From CAILUG01 sp038125665 (GTDB lineage Bacteria; Pseudomonadota; Gammaproteobacteria; Pseudomonadales; Pseudohongiellaceae): a DNA stretch of 44,174 bases. Positions 32,998-41,418 of this stretch are shown piece by piece. How positions within the stretch are numbered: position 1 is the stretch's first letter; each line of letters opens with the position of its first letter. The stretch spans positions 1 to 44,174 of the forward strand of contig JAYPEI010000017.1 in assembly GCA_038125665.1 (NCBI GenBank), given 5' to 3'. The notes beneath the pieces were generated by a model. That model saw only the letters and a program-made list of their open reading frames with translations. It was not told the origin of the DNA and made no database searches. Position numbers and translations under genes: made by a program.

Positions 32998-33025
32998 AAA
33001 GGGCAGCACAGGCTGCCCTTTTTTT
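32998..33025 (+). terminator. Rho-independent terminator after iorB
   Basis: A stem of seven G/C-rich pairs, GGGCAGC (33001-33007) with GCTGCCC (33012-33018), with three flanking A-T pairs, closes a four-base loop and is followed by seven T. A run of A precedes the stem, so it could also terminate transcription arriving from the minus-strand gene at 33103. Confidence 0.95.
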
Positions 33026-33102
33026 AAACGCGAAAAATGATTTCTTATCCCCGTGCTAAAAATCAGTATAGTAAAAGTTAGGGCTGAAAAGCCTATTAAC
33101 GA

Positions 33103-34881
33103 TTAAATTGAATAGTAGAACCTAGCAGTAAAAATATCTGACTTAGTAAGTTTGTAATCTTTTTCTTCCTCGGCACTGACCGCAAAATTATCTCCTGAAT
33201 TTTCGTGCTGAGTTGAGGAAGAAAATCTTGGTCTAAATTGAGAGTTACGTAGCATTCGTTCTAGACGTGAAGCAATGGTGGCTTGAGGTTGTTGTTGAAT
33301 CCAATCAGTCTGAGAGTCAGGAGCAGAAGTTAGGTGATGCTGCAGTATTTCAATATGTGATGCTCGACCGAATCTATTTAGTTTAATCTCCACATCAAAA
33401 TAACCGTCATGACTAATTACTCTGGTAGCAGGTATTCCCAGCGCAGCCCGTGAGTATTCCCTGGCTATGAAAGAAGGTAGTTGCACTGGGTAGGAAGGAT
33501 GGAAGATTTGCTCATAAAGCTCGTTAGATAACAAGTCCTTATACTTAGCTTCTATCTCGTTGTAATAGTTGAGTGCGAGCATTCTTTGACGACCAAAATA
33601 AAGTAACCAGTCTGCAAGATCTAATTCAGAACCAAGTTTTTGTGCAATAGAAGAATCAGGGTTTTGAAGAATATGATCTTTGCGGCGTTCCAAGGCATCT
33701 CGACCTTGTCTGTATCCCAGTGAACCCAGGGAGGGTAATGAAGCATCACGCGCCGCAGCTATGTTGCCAACTTCGTTAGAAAGACGCATGCTTATGCTTT
33801 CATCTTCTCTACCCACAATAACCTCATATAGATAGTTGGTTAGTGCGATACGTTTATCAAGTTCATCGATTTGGTCGAAATTATCACCTAAGTTGCTGGT
33901 TATGATATGTCGCATTGACCAGTAAACTGTGAGGGCGTTTACTAGGCGTTGTACTCTGAAAAAAAGAGCTTCATCATTAGAGATCTGTGTTTGTGTATTA
34001 TCAAAAGCAAGGCTTGGGTTCCACAAGGAGGCATTAAAAGCACGTATATTCCAGTCAGCAAAATCATAAATCGCAGGAAGCAATTCGTCTAAATTATTTT
34101 TGAACGCTCTTTGTTGTAGATTAAATAGATACAGTTGACGTTCAGTGGCAGAAAGTAAGTCACCGTCTGCAAGAAAATTACTGATGATTATTTTTATATA
34201 TGGGATTTGTCTAGGAGTGTAGAGCCCATAATTCACTCGGCTGATATGAATAGCTTGGTCTAGAAGTTTTTTTGCCTCGTTAAACTCGCCTTGTTGAATT
34301 AATAACTGACTTAAGGCACTCAATCTTTCAGGTAGTTGAGGGGAAAAGGGGCCATCTTTTACTTCCAAATCATTAGCTAAATCTCTTGCGGAGGTAATGG
34401 CCTCTACTTGACGTTTAGCCTCATCAAGTAAAGATTCATCGGTATTAGCAAAGTCAGTCTCCAATTCTAAACCACTAAGGGGTATATTGAGGGAAGAGGT
34501 ATCGTTGTCGGATGATACTTGTGTACGGGTAAAACTATGTAGGTCATCGCCAGAGTCACGGCCAGACAGCCCAGGCAGAGCTGTAAGTTCCTGCACTATA
34601 ATGCCATCTTGGCCCTTGGTTACTAAAGTGGGTGTGCTGTCGATAACTAGATTTCGCAAGTCTGTTAATTGACTAATACTAGAGCTGCCAGTGTCGATAT
34701 CTCTACCTTCAGAATCTTCAAGAGCATCTAGGTAAGTCGGGTCCTGGTCGTGCTGTTGAGCAACGATCTCGGTACTAGCTAACAAAAAACTAGTGGCTAA
34801 TAAAGAAAAATTCAGCATGAGGACTGTAGCTGCTGATGGGGATACACGGCTCCGCAGAGATGTTTTTGTTGTTTTTATCAT
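33103..34881 (-). CDS. Exported helical-repeat protein with TonB-C-like end (paralogue 2)
   Basis: The 592-residue precursor has a signal peptide (about 20-42, ending IVAQ). Residues 45-150 are acidic and Ser/Thr-rich without evident fold. From about 175 a run of TPR-like helices follows (LLIQQGEFNEAKKLLDQAI, then a block with QQRAF and ADWNIRAFNAS). The last 110 residues (FDVEIKLNRFGRASHIEIL, then RMLRNSQFRPRF, ending TARFYYSI) resemble a TonB-C/TolA-C type fold: strand, helix, 'F-R-P', strand. It shares the QQRAF/ADW block and C-terminal plan with its upstream neighbour, 17 bases away, so the pair arose by duplication. Function unknown. Confidence 0.75.
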   Translation of the reverse strand: MIKTTKTSLRSRVSPSAATVLMLNFSLLATSFLLASTEIVAQQHDQDPTYLDALEDSEGRDIDTGSSSISQLTDLRNLVIDSTPTLVTKGQDGIIVQELTALPGLSGRDSGDDLHSFTRTQVSSDNDTSSLNIPLSGLELETDFANTDESLLDEAKRQVEAITSARDLANDLEVKDGPFSPQLPERLSALSQLLIQQGEFNEAKKLLDQAIHISRVNYGLYTPRQIPYIKIIISNFLADGDLLSATERQLYLFNLQQRAFKNNLDELLPAIYDFADWNIRAFNASLWNPSLAFDNTQTQISNDEALFFRVQRLVNALTVYWSMRHIITSNLGDNFDQIDELDKRIALTNYLYEVIVGREDESISMRLSNEVGNIAAARDASLPSLGSLGYRQGRDALERRKDHILQNPDSSIAQKLGSELDLADWLLYFGRQRMLALNYYNEIEAKYKDLLSNELYEQIFHPSYPVQLPSFIAREYSRAALGIPATRVISHDGYFDVEIKLNRFGRASHIEILQHHLTSAPDSQTDWIQQQPQATIASRLERMLRNSQFRPRFSSSTQHENSGDNFAVSAEEEKDYKLTKSDIFTARFYYSI

Positions 34882-34898
34882 AATAAACCAAATTCCGT

Positions 34899-36458
34899 TT
34901 AGTATTGATAATAGAAACGCACCAGTAAGTTATCCATCTGTATTGTTTTTCCATTTTCTATGGGGGGACGGTAAAGACTATTTTTTAGTTTTTCACGCAA
35001 AAGGCGTTGTACTCGTTTTGGTGTGTTTTCACTCATAGCGATCAGCTTGACTTTCCGAATATCTCCATCGTGACGAAGACTCATCGATACATCAATGTAG
35101 CCACTTTGTGTATAAGCCACTTGTTCATAATCCAAAGTACTCAAAGTATGATTGTGTGCAGCAAGAGTAGGTATTAATGTAAGGGGCTGTTGATTTAGCC
35201 AGGGGCTGTCTGGATCTAGCTGATTCTCCTTTGCTATAGACCAAGCAACGGCATAGTGTTTTTCTGCAGCATTACGTTGATTCATGTAGAGGGCAAGATC
35301 TGCTAATTGAAGTTCTGCTAGTAGCAAATCGAGCGGGCTTGACTCTTTTTTCTCTAAAGTTTCTAGCTTTTTAGTTAACTGTTTGCGCGCATCAGCATAA
35401 GCGCGTCTTGCCGGAGTGAGATTACGCAAGCTTATCAACGTATCACGTGGTGGTGCCATACTTTTATGATTCAGTAAGTTTTTGATGAGCGTTAGACGAG
35501 CAGTTTCAGCTGCAGCTAGGCGTTCGAGTATCAGTAACTCTTGATCTGGAGGTAATGCCCAATCAGAGTTTTCAAGAATGTCTTCATAAGTTTGGATTGC
35601 TTTCTGTAATTCTGGGCCAACCAGTAAGTCTAATGGTTCTGCTTGTAGCAGGATCTCGCTTAGAGAGCGGGCACTAGTTAAAACACGTCGATTAACGATT
35701 CGGATATCTGATGTTCTAGAGTCAATGACTAAAGTGTAGTCATTGAGAGTGTCCCCCCCCCTAACATTTATAGAGCGAGGATCACTGACAGACTTGGCCT
35801 GAAAGCTTCTCAATTGCCAGTCTGCCCAAGAAAGTTCTGCGGCAAGCCGTGCTGAGGAACCAATGTCGAAAGCTCTTTGTTGGACATGATAACGATACTC
35901 ACGTTGATCCAGGGCCTTCTCCTCATCTCCTGCCAGCTCGTACACTCTGATTAAAGAATCGGTAGCTTCAAGTTGATCAGGGGTTTCAAGTCCATCCGTG
36001 CGACGTTTACTAGCGATAGCATTTTCTAATGAAATGATGGCCTCGGAATATTGGCCTATTGCCTCTTGTTGCTTGGCAAGACTCATGTAAGCACTGGCTA
36101 ACTTTTCAGAGTAGGCACCTTCCTGGCTTATCAGGTTTAAAAGTTTCTCTTCAGTTTCACTAATTGCAGATAACTGCTTACTTAAGTCCTCATTGGATGT
36201 GGTAGGATTTATGGTTGGTAAGGTGGGGATTACTGGCGAGTCTGGGTTTAATAACTCTGAAGTAAACACTAGATTCTGGTATTCATCATTTGTAAAAAAC
36301 CAGTTGATCGCTGAAGCAGAGGAGGTGAAATAAAGACTACTGATCAATAGCAGCATGAAATGGGGTAATCGTGGGATAGGGAATGTATTGTTCAAATTCA
36401 AACCCGACAAGTTAAGCTCCTCTCTTTGCAAAAAACCATTTCTAGTATGCCACGACAT
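34899..36458 (-). CDS. Exported helical-repeat protein with TonB-C-like end (paralogue 1)
   Basis: The longest frame opens at 36620 but would overlap the divergent protease gene by 68 bases and its first residues have no signal. Met55 (36458) or Met89 (36356, MLLLISSLYFTSSASA, a good signal peptide) are better starts. I list 36458 with low certainty about the exact codon. The mature protein has TPR-like repeats (AKQQEAIGQYSEAIISLENA), a VQQRAF and WADWQLRSFQA block as in its paralogue, and a C-terminal region (GYIDVSMSLRHDGDIRKVKL, LKNSLYRPP, LLVRFYYQY) of TonB-C-like pattern. A run of nine G/C bases at 35753-35761 lies in the coding region. Function unknown. Confidence 0.72.
   Translation of the reverse strand: MSWHTRNGFLQREELNLSGLNLNNTFPIPRLPHFMLLLISSLYFTSSASAINWFFTNDEYQNLVFTSELLNPDSPVIPTLPTINPTTSNEDLSKQLSAISETEEKLLNLISQEGAYSEKLASAYMSLAKQQEAIGQYSEAIISLENAIASKRRTDGLETPDQLEATDSLIRVYELAGDEEKALDQREYRYHVQQRAFDIGSSARLAAELSWADWQLRSFQAKSVSDPRSINVRGGDTLNDYTLVIDSRTSDIRIVNRRVLTSARSLSEILLQAEPLDLLVGPELQKAIQTYEDILENSDWALPPDQELLILERLAAAETARLTLIKNLLNHKSMAPPRDTLISLRNLTPARRAYADARKQLTKKLETLEKKESSPLDLLLAELQLADLALYMNQRNAAEKHYAVAWSIAKENQLDPDSPWLNQQPLTLIPTLAAHNHTLSTLDYEQVAYTQSGYIDVSMSLRHDGDIRKVKLIAMSENTPKRVQRLLREKLKNSLYRPPIENGKTIQMDNLLVRFYYQY
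35753..35761. repeat. Nine-base G/C homopolymer inside a coding region
   Basis: Nine C on the plus strand (nine G in the coding sense) encode Arg-Gly-Gly in the exported repeat protein. This is the longest G/C homopolymer I noticed in the window, and a length at which slipped-strand mispairing is common in bacteria. Confidence 0.9.
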
Positions 36459-36552
36459 TAGAAGTGAATTGGTATTAAGATTAAATTTTTTACGTAAAAA
36501 AATATCTTTCAGACCCTCTACCAGACAAGCAGAACTAGCCTTACAATAAACC

Positions 36553-37125
36553 ATGTTCAAAATGTTTAAGCGTTTGACCCAAATATTCCCCTCTGTATTC
36601 CTGATGACTGTTGGCAGCATTTACTCTATTGTATTAGCTGCAGAGCAAAGTGATGCTGCTAGCGCAACAACACACCCTGATTTAATTACTATTGGATGGC
36701 TGGAAAATGTTCGAGTCTACCCCGGGGGCCTGCTTATGCATGCCAAAATGGATACTGGAGCAAAATCGAATGCTATTCATGCCCAAAATATCGAGGTGAT
36801 GCAAAACTCGCAAGGCGATTATTGGGTGACATTTGATTTGTTAGAGGAACATGAAGACCCCAATAGCGAAAGTTTACATTTACGCATGCCTCTTTCTGGA
36901 GAAGTCAAAGTTAAATTACGTTACACATCTGTGCGAGATGTGCGCCCGGTTGTTGATATTGAGTTCTGTCTAAATGGAGAAAGGTATCGTGAGCCATTTA
37001 GCCTGACTGAGCGCAGTGATTTCAACTATCCAATCCTGCTCGGCAGAACATTTCTGGCGGGTAATTTTTTGATCGACCCAAGCGAAACTTTCACACATCG
37101 TGCTGGGTGTAAACGCGAACCCTAA
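36553..37125 (+). CDS. Retropepsin-like 'ATP-dependent zinc protease' family protein
   Basis: The 190-residue protein has a signal peptide or anchor (about 1-30, FLMTVGSIYSIVLAA) and then the PF05618-type domain. It opens with GWLENVRVYP and carries the aspartic-protease-like MDTGAKSNAIHA (Asp67) and the C-terminal RSDFNYPILLGRTFL. Despite the historical 'zinc protease' name, the Asp-Thr-Gly-Ala motif identifies a retropepsin-like fold. It starts a tight operon (3-base gap, then a 1-base overlap) with an inactive-transglutaminase/7TM protein and an ATP-grasp ligase, a conserved trio. The exported form suggests it acts in the periplasm on a modified peptide or on its partner. Confidence 0.88.
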   Translation: MFKMFKRLTQIFPSVFLMTVGSIYSIVLAAEQSDAASATTHPDLITIGWLENVRVYPGGLLMHAKMDTGAKSNAIHAQNIEVMQNSQGDYWVTFDLLEEHEDPNSESLHLRMPLSGEVKVKLRYTSVRDVRPVVDIEFCLNGERYREPFSLTERSDFNYPILLGRTFLAGNFLIDPSETFTHRAGCKREP

Positions 37126-37128
37126 TTT

Positions 37129-38679
37129 ATGGCAAGATCTTCGAGTCGAGGTAAGCTTCCTCTTGTGACCCTTGTTGCAATTCTCTGTGCCCTCAGTTTA
37201 TTGATTGTTTGGTTCAAAGTAGATTATTTACATTTGCCATTAAAACCCCAAGAGAACTCAGAGCTATGGACCATTGAGGCACGAATAGAGTTTTCTGGTA
37301 GAAGAGGACCTGCGAGTATTGGGTTCCAACTACCAAATGAGGTGTCTCTTTTTACGCGTGTAGACGAAAGTTTTGTTTCACGTAGTTTTGGACTGACCCT
37401 TAATTCCATACCAGAGGGTCGTGAAGCACGTTGGACATTAAGACGGTCAGAGGGTGATCATGCCCTGTTTTATCGGTTGAAGGTGTATCCCCAGGAAGGA
37501 GCACTAGAGCAAACCTTTTTACCGGGGGATTCACCAGAGTTTCCCGAAATTCCTCCTTACCCAGAGCCATTAGCCTCAGCTATAGCGGACTTATTAAATG
37601 AGGCAAGGGAGGAGTCTGCTGATATATTCAGCTTCGCTGCTCAACTGCTTAGTCGGCTTGCTAATAGAAATGATGAAAATGTAAAAGTAATTAGAGATGC
37701 ACGGCCATCGAATGAATGGCCGCAACTTGTTACTGAAATTCTCGCAGGCGCACGTATACCCTCAAGGGTAATCCAGGGGGTATCTTTGCAAGATGACTTC
37801 ATTGACCGGCCACTGTTGTCATGGGTTGAAGTTTATAATGGTCAACGCTGGCGTGGCTTTGATCCTAATTCTGGTCAGATGGGGTACCCGCCAAAGTTTT
37901 ATCCCTGGACACGTGGTGCCCATAAAGTCCTGACAGCAAGCGGTGTTAGAAATCTACAGGTCAGCTATTCAGTTTCTCGTGTAAGCGTGTCCCAGGAATT
38001 ACTTGCTCAGCAATTAGAGGAACGTCTATCAACGGGATTGATGAATTTCACTCTTTACTCGTTACCAATACCCACACAGGAAGTGTATAAGGTTTTGCTT
38101 CTGGTCCCCCTAGGCGCTCTAGTGGTTGCGTTCATGCGTGTTGTTGTGGGTCTGCCAACTTTCGGTACCTTCACGCCGATCCTGATTGCCCTGGCATTTC
38201 GTGAGACTCAACTCGGCTGGGGCTTGTTGCTGTTTCTGGTAATAGTAATTATTGGTTGGGGAGTACGCAGCTTGCTCGAAAATCTTAGACTGTTACTTGT
38301 CCCAAGACTAGCTTGTATGTTGTTAGTAGTGATCGGACTAATGCTAGCACTGAGCTTACTAAGCCAACGTCTCGGCTTTGTTCAAGGTCTTTCTATAGCT
38401 CTTTTCCCAATGGTTATCCTAACCATGACCATCGAACGCATGGCTATCGTCTGGGAAGAGTTAGGGGCTGGTGAGACATTTAAACAAACAATTGGTACTT
38501 TGTTAGTTGCCATCAGTGGCTACTACGTCATGAACCATCAACTTATGGTTCATCTACTTTTTAATTTTCCCGAACTGCTATTGGTAATACTGGCAATTTG
38601 TTTAGCACTTGGCTCCTACACTGGATATAGAGTCTCTGAGTTGTTGAGATTCAAAGACTTCAATAGGATGAAACCTTGA
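37129..38679 (+). CDS. Inactive transglutaminase fused to seven membrane helices
   Basis: The 516-residue protein has an N-terminal membrane helix (about 10-27) and a periplasmic domain to about residue 320 with a transglutaminase-like stretch. That stretch is EILAGARIPSRVIQGVSL and SWVEVYNGQRWRGFDPNSG. The catalytic Cys position is occupied by another residue (NEWPQLVTEILAGA has none), hence 'inactive'. Seven helices follow from about 325, containing VVVGLPTFGTFTPILIALAF, which is characteristic of the 7TM_transglut family. It is the middle gene of the trio with the protease upstream and the ATP-grasp gene downstream. Comparative genomics in the literature links such trios to amide-ligase chemistry. 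The actual substrate is unknown. Confidence 0.9.
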   Translation: MARSSSRGKLPLVTLVAILCALSLLIVWFKVDYLHLPLKPQENSELWTIEARIEFSGRRGPASIGFQLPNEVSLFTRVDESFVSRSFGLTLNSIPEGREARWTLRRSEGDHALFYRLKVYPQEGALEQTFLPGDSPEFPEIPPYPEPLASAIADLLNEAREESADIFSFAAQLLSRLANRNDENVKVIRDARPSNEWPQLVTEILAGARIPSRVIQGVSLQDDFIDRPLLSWVEVYNGQRWRGFDPNSGQMGYPPKFYPWTRGAHKVLTASGVRNLQVSYSVSRVSVSQELLAQQLEERLSTGLMNFTLYSLPIPTQEVYKVLLLVPLGALVVAFMRVVVGLPTFGTFTPILIALAFRETQLGWGLLLFLVIVIIGWGVRSLLENLRLLLVPRLACMLLVVIGLMLALSLLSQRLGFVQGLSIALFPMVILTMTIERMAIVWEELGAGETFKQTIGTLLVAISGYYVMNHQLMVHLLFNFPELLLVILAICLALGSYTGYRVSELLRFKDFNRMKP

Positions 38680-39614
38680 TGTTCAGGACATGGTGGAACC
38701 TTCGCAAGCAGAAGGTATTGGGGATTAATGCTCGCAATCATCTTTATGTTATGCAGTACAACCCTAGGAGCGCATATCCCCTAGTAGATGATAAATTAAA
38801 AACTAAGCAGCTGGCCTTGATGGCTAACATTGCCGTACCGGAACTTTTTGGTGTTATGAGAACACCACATGATCTTGTTGCACTGGATAAAGTACTTGAA
38901 GGTCGCCGAGATTTTGTCATTAAACCTGCTCATGGTTCTGGTGGAGAGGGGGTATTAGTCATTGATGGCACTCGTAGGGATCTCTATGTGAAACCAGATG
39001 GTCGTGCCTTGAGTCTTGACGAAATAAGATATCATTGCACTAACATTCTTTCTGGTATCTATTCTTTGGCTGGTCATACAGATCAGGCCATGATTGAATA
39101 TCGAGCAAAAGTAGACTCAGTGCTAGGACCTGTATCTTATCGGGGTGTGCCAGATGTTCGTATCCTTGTTTTCAAGGGTGTGCCAGTTTTGGCAATGATT
39201 CGTCTACCGACTCGTGATTCAGATGGTAAGGCAAACCTTCATCAAGGTGCTGTAGGGGTTGGGGTAAGCATAGGTAGTGGTTTAACAACTCACGGTGTAT
39301 GGCACAATCAGGTGGTCAGTGAGCATCCCGATTTTGGTACACACTTACATGAGATTAACATTCCTCACTGGGAGAATATGTTATTACTTGGAGCTCGCTG
39401 TTTTGAGTTGACTGGGCTAGGTTATATGGGGGTTGATATTGTTCTTGATGCAGAACTGGGGCCTCTTATTTTGGAAATAAATGCAAGACCAGGTCTGGCC
39501 ATACAAATTGCCAACCAGCAGGGTCTCCATGGACGATTAAATTATTTAGAGAACACTGGGATCCCAGACAATGCCGAGGAGAGAGTTGCATTGTCCAGAA
39601 AATTGTTTTTTTAA
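38679..39614 (+). CDS. ATP-grasp ligase, alpha-L-glutamate ligase-like (RimK-related)
   Basis: The frame could open with TTG at 38676, but the ATG at 38679 overlaps the preceding TGA by one base (TGATG) and is the natural start, giving 311 residues. ATP-grasp features include VLGINARNHLYVMQYNPRS at the start, the VIKPAHGSGGEGVLVI nucleotide lysine and glycine-rich loop, DVRILVFKGVPVLAMIRLPT, and ILEINARPGLAIQIAN, with the Mg-binding Glu-Ile-Asn. These enzymes join an amino acid such as glutamate to a carboxylate. It ends 17 bases before the convergent oxygenase gene. Confidence 0.9.
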   Translation: MFRTWWNLRKQKVLGINARNHLYVMQYNPRSAYPLVDDKLKTKQLALMANIAVPELFGVMRTPHDLVALDKVLEGRRDFVIKPAHGSGGEGVLVIDGTRRDLYVKPDGRALSLDEIRYHCTNILSGIYSLAGHTDQAMIEYRAKVDSVLGPVSYRGVPDVRILVFKGVPVLAMIRLPTRDSDGKANLHQGAVGVGVSIGSGLTTHGVWHNQVVSEHPDFGTHLHEINIPHWENMLLLGARCFELTGLGYMGVDIVLDAELGPLILEINARPGLAIQIANQQGLHGRLNYLENTGIPDNAEERVALSRKLFF

Positions 39615-39631
39615 TTCAGAAGTTTTCTACC

Positions 39632-41110
39632 TTACTCTTTAGCGAAATTGTCAAAGCCATCCAATTTGCTGGCATCCATCCAGTTTCCGTGGAGACCTTG
39701 GCGTAACCGAAAAGGAAGCTTGCAGCGTGCTACAGGCCCTTCTTCAATTCTCAACGCTTCGAAAATTGCTAGTTCTGAATAGTTATTAACGACGTCATCC
39801 ATTAAAGCTAGCAGATAACCATCACCTTCCGGGGCATCAGGGAAACGAGGAACAAAGCAAGGCTCCTGAATAAGGTGATCAGGGCCACAGAACCATTTCT
39901 TCTCAGTGCGAGTTCGGAAATCAATCATGCCGATATTATTCATCCGTAAACCTGAGGCTCTGGCGCTAGGGCCATTAAATGGCATGCTTGCTTCCATCAC
40001 CAGGAACCAACCATAGCTGTGCGAGCGCGTAGCGTAACGATCGTCAATCCTAGGGAATTCTCCCATCATTCCGCTGAGAACTTCGTCAGGTTCAAAGTTA
40101 TCGCCTTTGTTGCTGAAGTCTACACACCAGCGTGTCATGTAACTCATCGCCTCTTCACGATTAAATGGCTTGCCATGAATATCAGGAAAGAAGGGAAACA
40201 TATTATTTTTAGCGACTGGTGTATCGAAATAAATCTTGGTTCCGTCGTTGAATGCGTTCATCACGTGTGAGCAAAATAGATTGTCCCGTTTAAAGAACTT
40301 GATATCTCTTCCTTCACCGTTACGCGGTAAGACTCCCATGTATACCGGAAGTGTGGTGTCAAAGCCAAAGTGAGGCAGCCCTTGGTCAAGACGTTCCCAA
40401 TTAGAGGTGCTAGGTACTATGTGGAAAACAGCATAATCTTCAGTTAGTCCAAAGTCGTGCATCATGCAGTAGTATGGGACCTCAAACCATATTTCTTTTA
40501 TCAACTCCCCGGTTGGACTGATCTCCATGTAAGTACAGTCCTTTGTGAGCAATCCTTTTGACGCATAGCTAAAGGCAACCATATTGCCAGTCACCGGATC
40601 GATTTTAGGGTGGGCACAGAAAGTTTGGCTATTACATTTACCATGCCAATTTGTGTAACCCTCTGTCTCCAGGGTAATAGGGTCCATGATAAGAGCTGGG
40701 CTGTCCTCTTTTAAGGCTAATAGTTTTCCGCCATGGACAATCACATTAGTGTTTGCCGTACCGCGAATTTGGCCTTTAACAGAAGGGTCGTCTGTTTGTG
40801 GATTACGGTAAGCACCAAAAAGGGCTTTGCCTGCAGCTCGCTCTAGCTTGAACTTGTCAGTGCGCGCATAGCGTTGACGGAAATCGACTTTCCCGTCGTG
40901 AAAACGAAAAAGGGATACCAGGCCATCTCCATTGAAAAACTGATCATTTTCATACATCGGGGGGAACTGCTGATCGGGGTGGACACGATGAAATGTGCCT
41001 CTCAGCTCGGTGGGAACATTCCCCTCCACTTCCATGTCGAGTATATCACCTTCAAAGCGTAGGGGCTTAAGTACGCCAGAGAAGGCGAGTGTGTCAGGGA
41101 AGTGAGCCAT
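39632..41110 (-). CDS. Carotenoid-cleavage-type dioxygenase (RPE65/lignostilbene dioxygenase superfamily)
   Basis: This 492-residue seven-blade propeller oxygenase has four iron-ligand histidines in the expected places: His167 (FCAHPK), His218 (CMMHDFG), His282 (FCSHVMNAF) and His474 (GLHGNW). The N-terminal GTFHRVHPDQQFPP and FNGDGLVSLFRF blocks are also typical. It lacks a signal peptide and so acts in the cytoplasm. Substrates in this superfamily are carotenoids, apocarotenoids or stilbenes; the sequence alone does not decide. It diverges from a TonB-dependent receptor gene across a 308-base control region, which suggests that the receptor imports the substrate or a related compound. Confidence 0.93.
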   Translation of the reverse strand: MAHFPDTLAFSGVLKPLRFEGDILDMEVEGNVPTELRGTFHRVHPDQQFPPMYENDQFFNGDGLVSLFRFHDGKVDFRQRYARTDKFKLERAAGKALFGAYRNPQTDDPSVKGQIRGTANTNVIVHGGKLLALKEDSPALIMDPITLETEGYTNWHGKCNSQTFCAHPKIDPVTGNMVAFSYASKGLLTKDCTYMEISPTGELIKEIWFEVPYYCMMHDFGLTEDYAVFHIVPSTSNWERLDQGLPHFGFDTTLPVYMGVLPRNGEGRDIKFFKRDNLFCSHVMNAFNDGTKIYFDTPVAKNNMFPFFPDIHGKPFNREEAMSYMTRWCVDFSNKGDNFEPDEVLSGMMGEFPRIDDRYATRSHSYGWFLVMEASMPFNGPSARASGLRMNNIGMIDFRTRTEKKWFCGPDHLIQEPCFVPRFPDAPEGDGYLLALMDDVVNNYSELAIFEALRIEEGPVARCKLPFRLRQGLHGNWMDASKLDGFDNFAKE

Positions 41111-41418
41111 ATATCTGTTTTCCTTAGTATTTTAATGATCTTCTAACCAGTCCACGTCAAAAATAAACGTTTGGAGATACATTATAGGTATATGACACCC
41201 AGCTGGACTACTCAATATAAGTCTCGGCAGATAAAGTTGAACAAAAAATCAATATTACAAAATTTTTGCACATTGCTGACATGATCTTTATCTTCCTTAT
41301 TTTGTTCTATAAATAATATTGATTGATCACTAAATATCTTGGATGATTGACCTGAGCCACAATTCAAGACAAGTGAAGCTTAGTGGCGCTTCAACTCAAA
41401 AAATCATACGGAGGGGAT
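41111..41418. promoter_or_regulatory. Divergent control region between oxygenase and TonB-dependent receptor
   Basis: This is a 308-base gap without a gene. On the plus strand a weak promoter candidate is TTGCAC (41266-41271) with TATCTT (41289-41294) at 17 bases spacing. A 6-base inverted repeat, TGAAGC (41374-41379) and GCTTCA (41388-41393), may form a hairpin in the receptor mRNA leader. GGAGGGG lies just ahead of the receptor ATG at 41419. The middle is AT-rich. No further operator is evident. Confidence 0.45.

Noticed and set aside
36459..36620. Upstream extension of the repeat protein to 36620
   Set aside because: It would overlap the divergent protease gene by 68 bases and it places the signal-like hydrophobic stretch 90 residues from the start.
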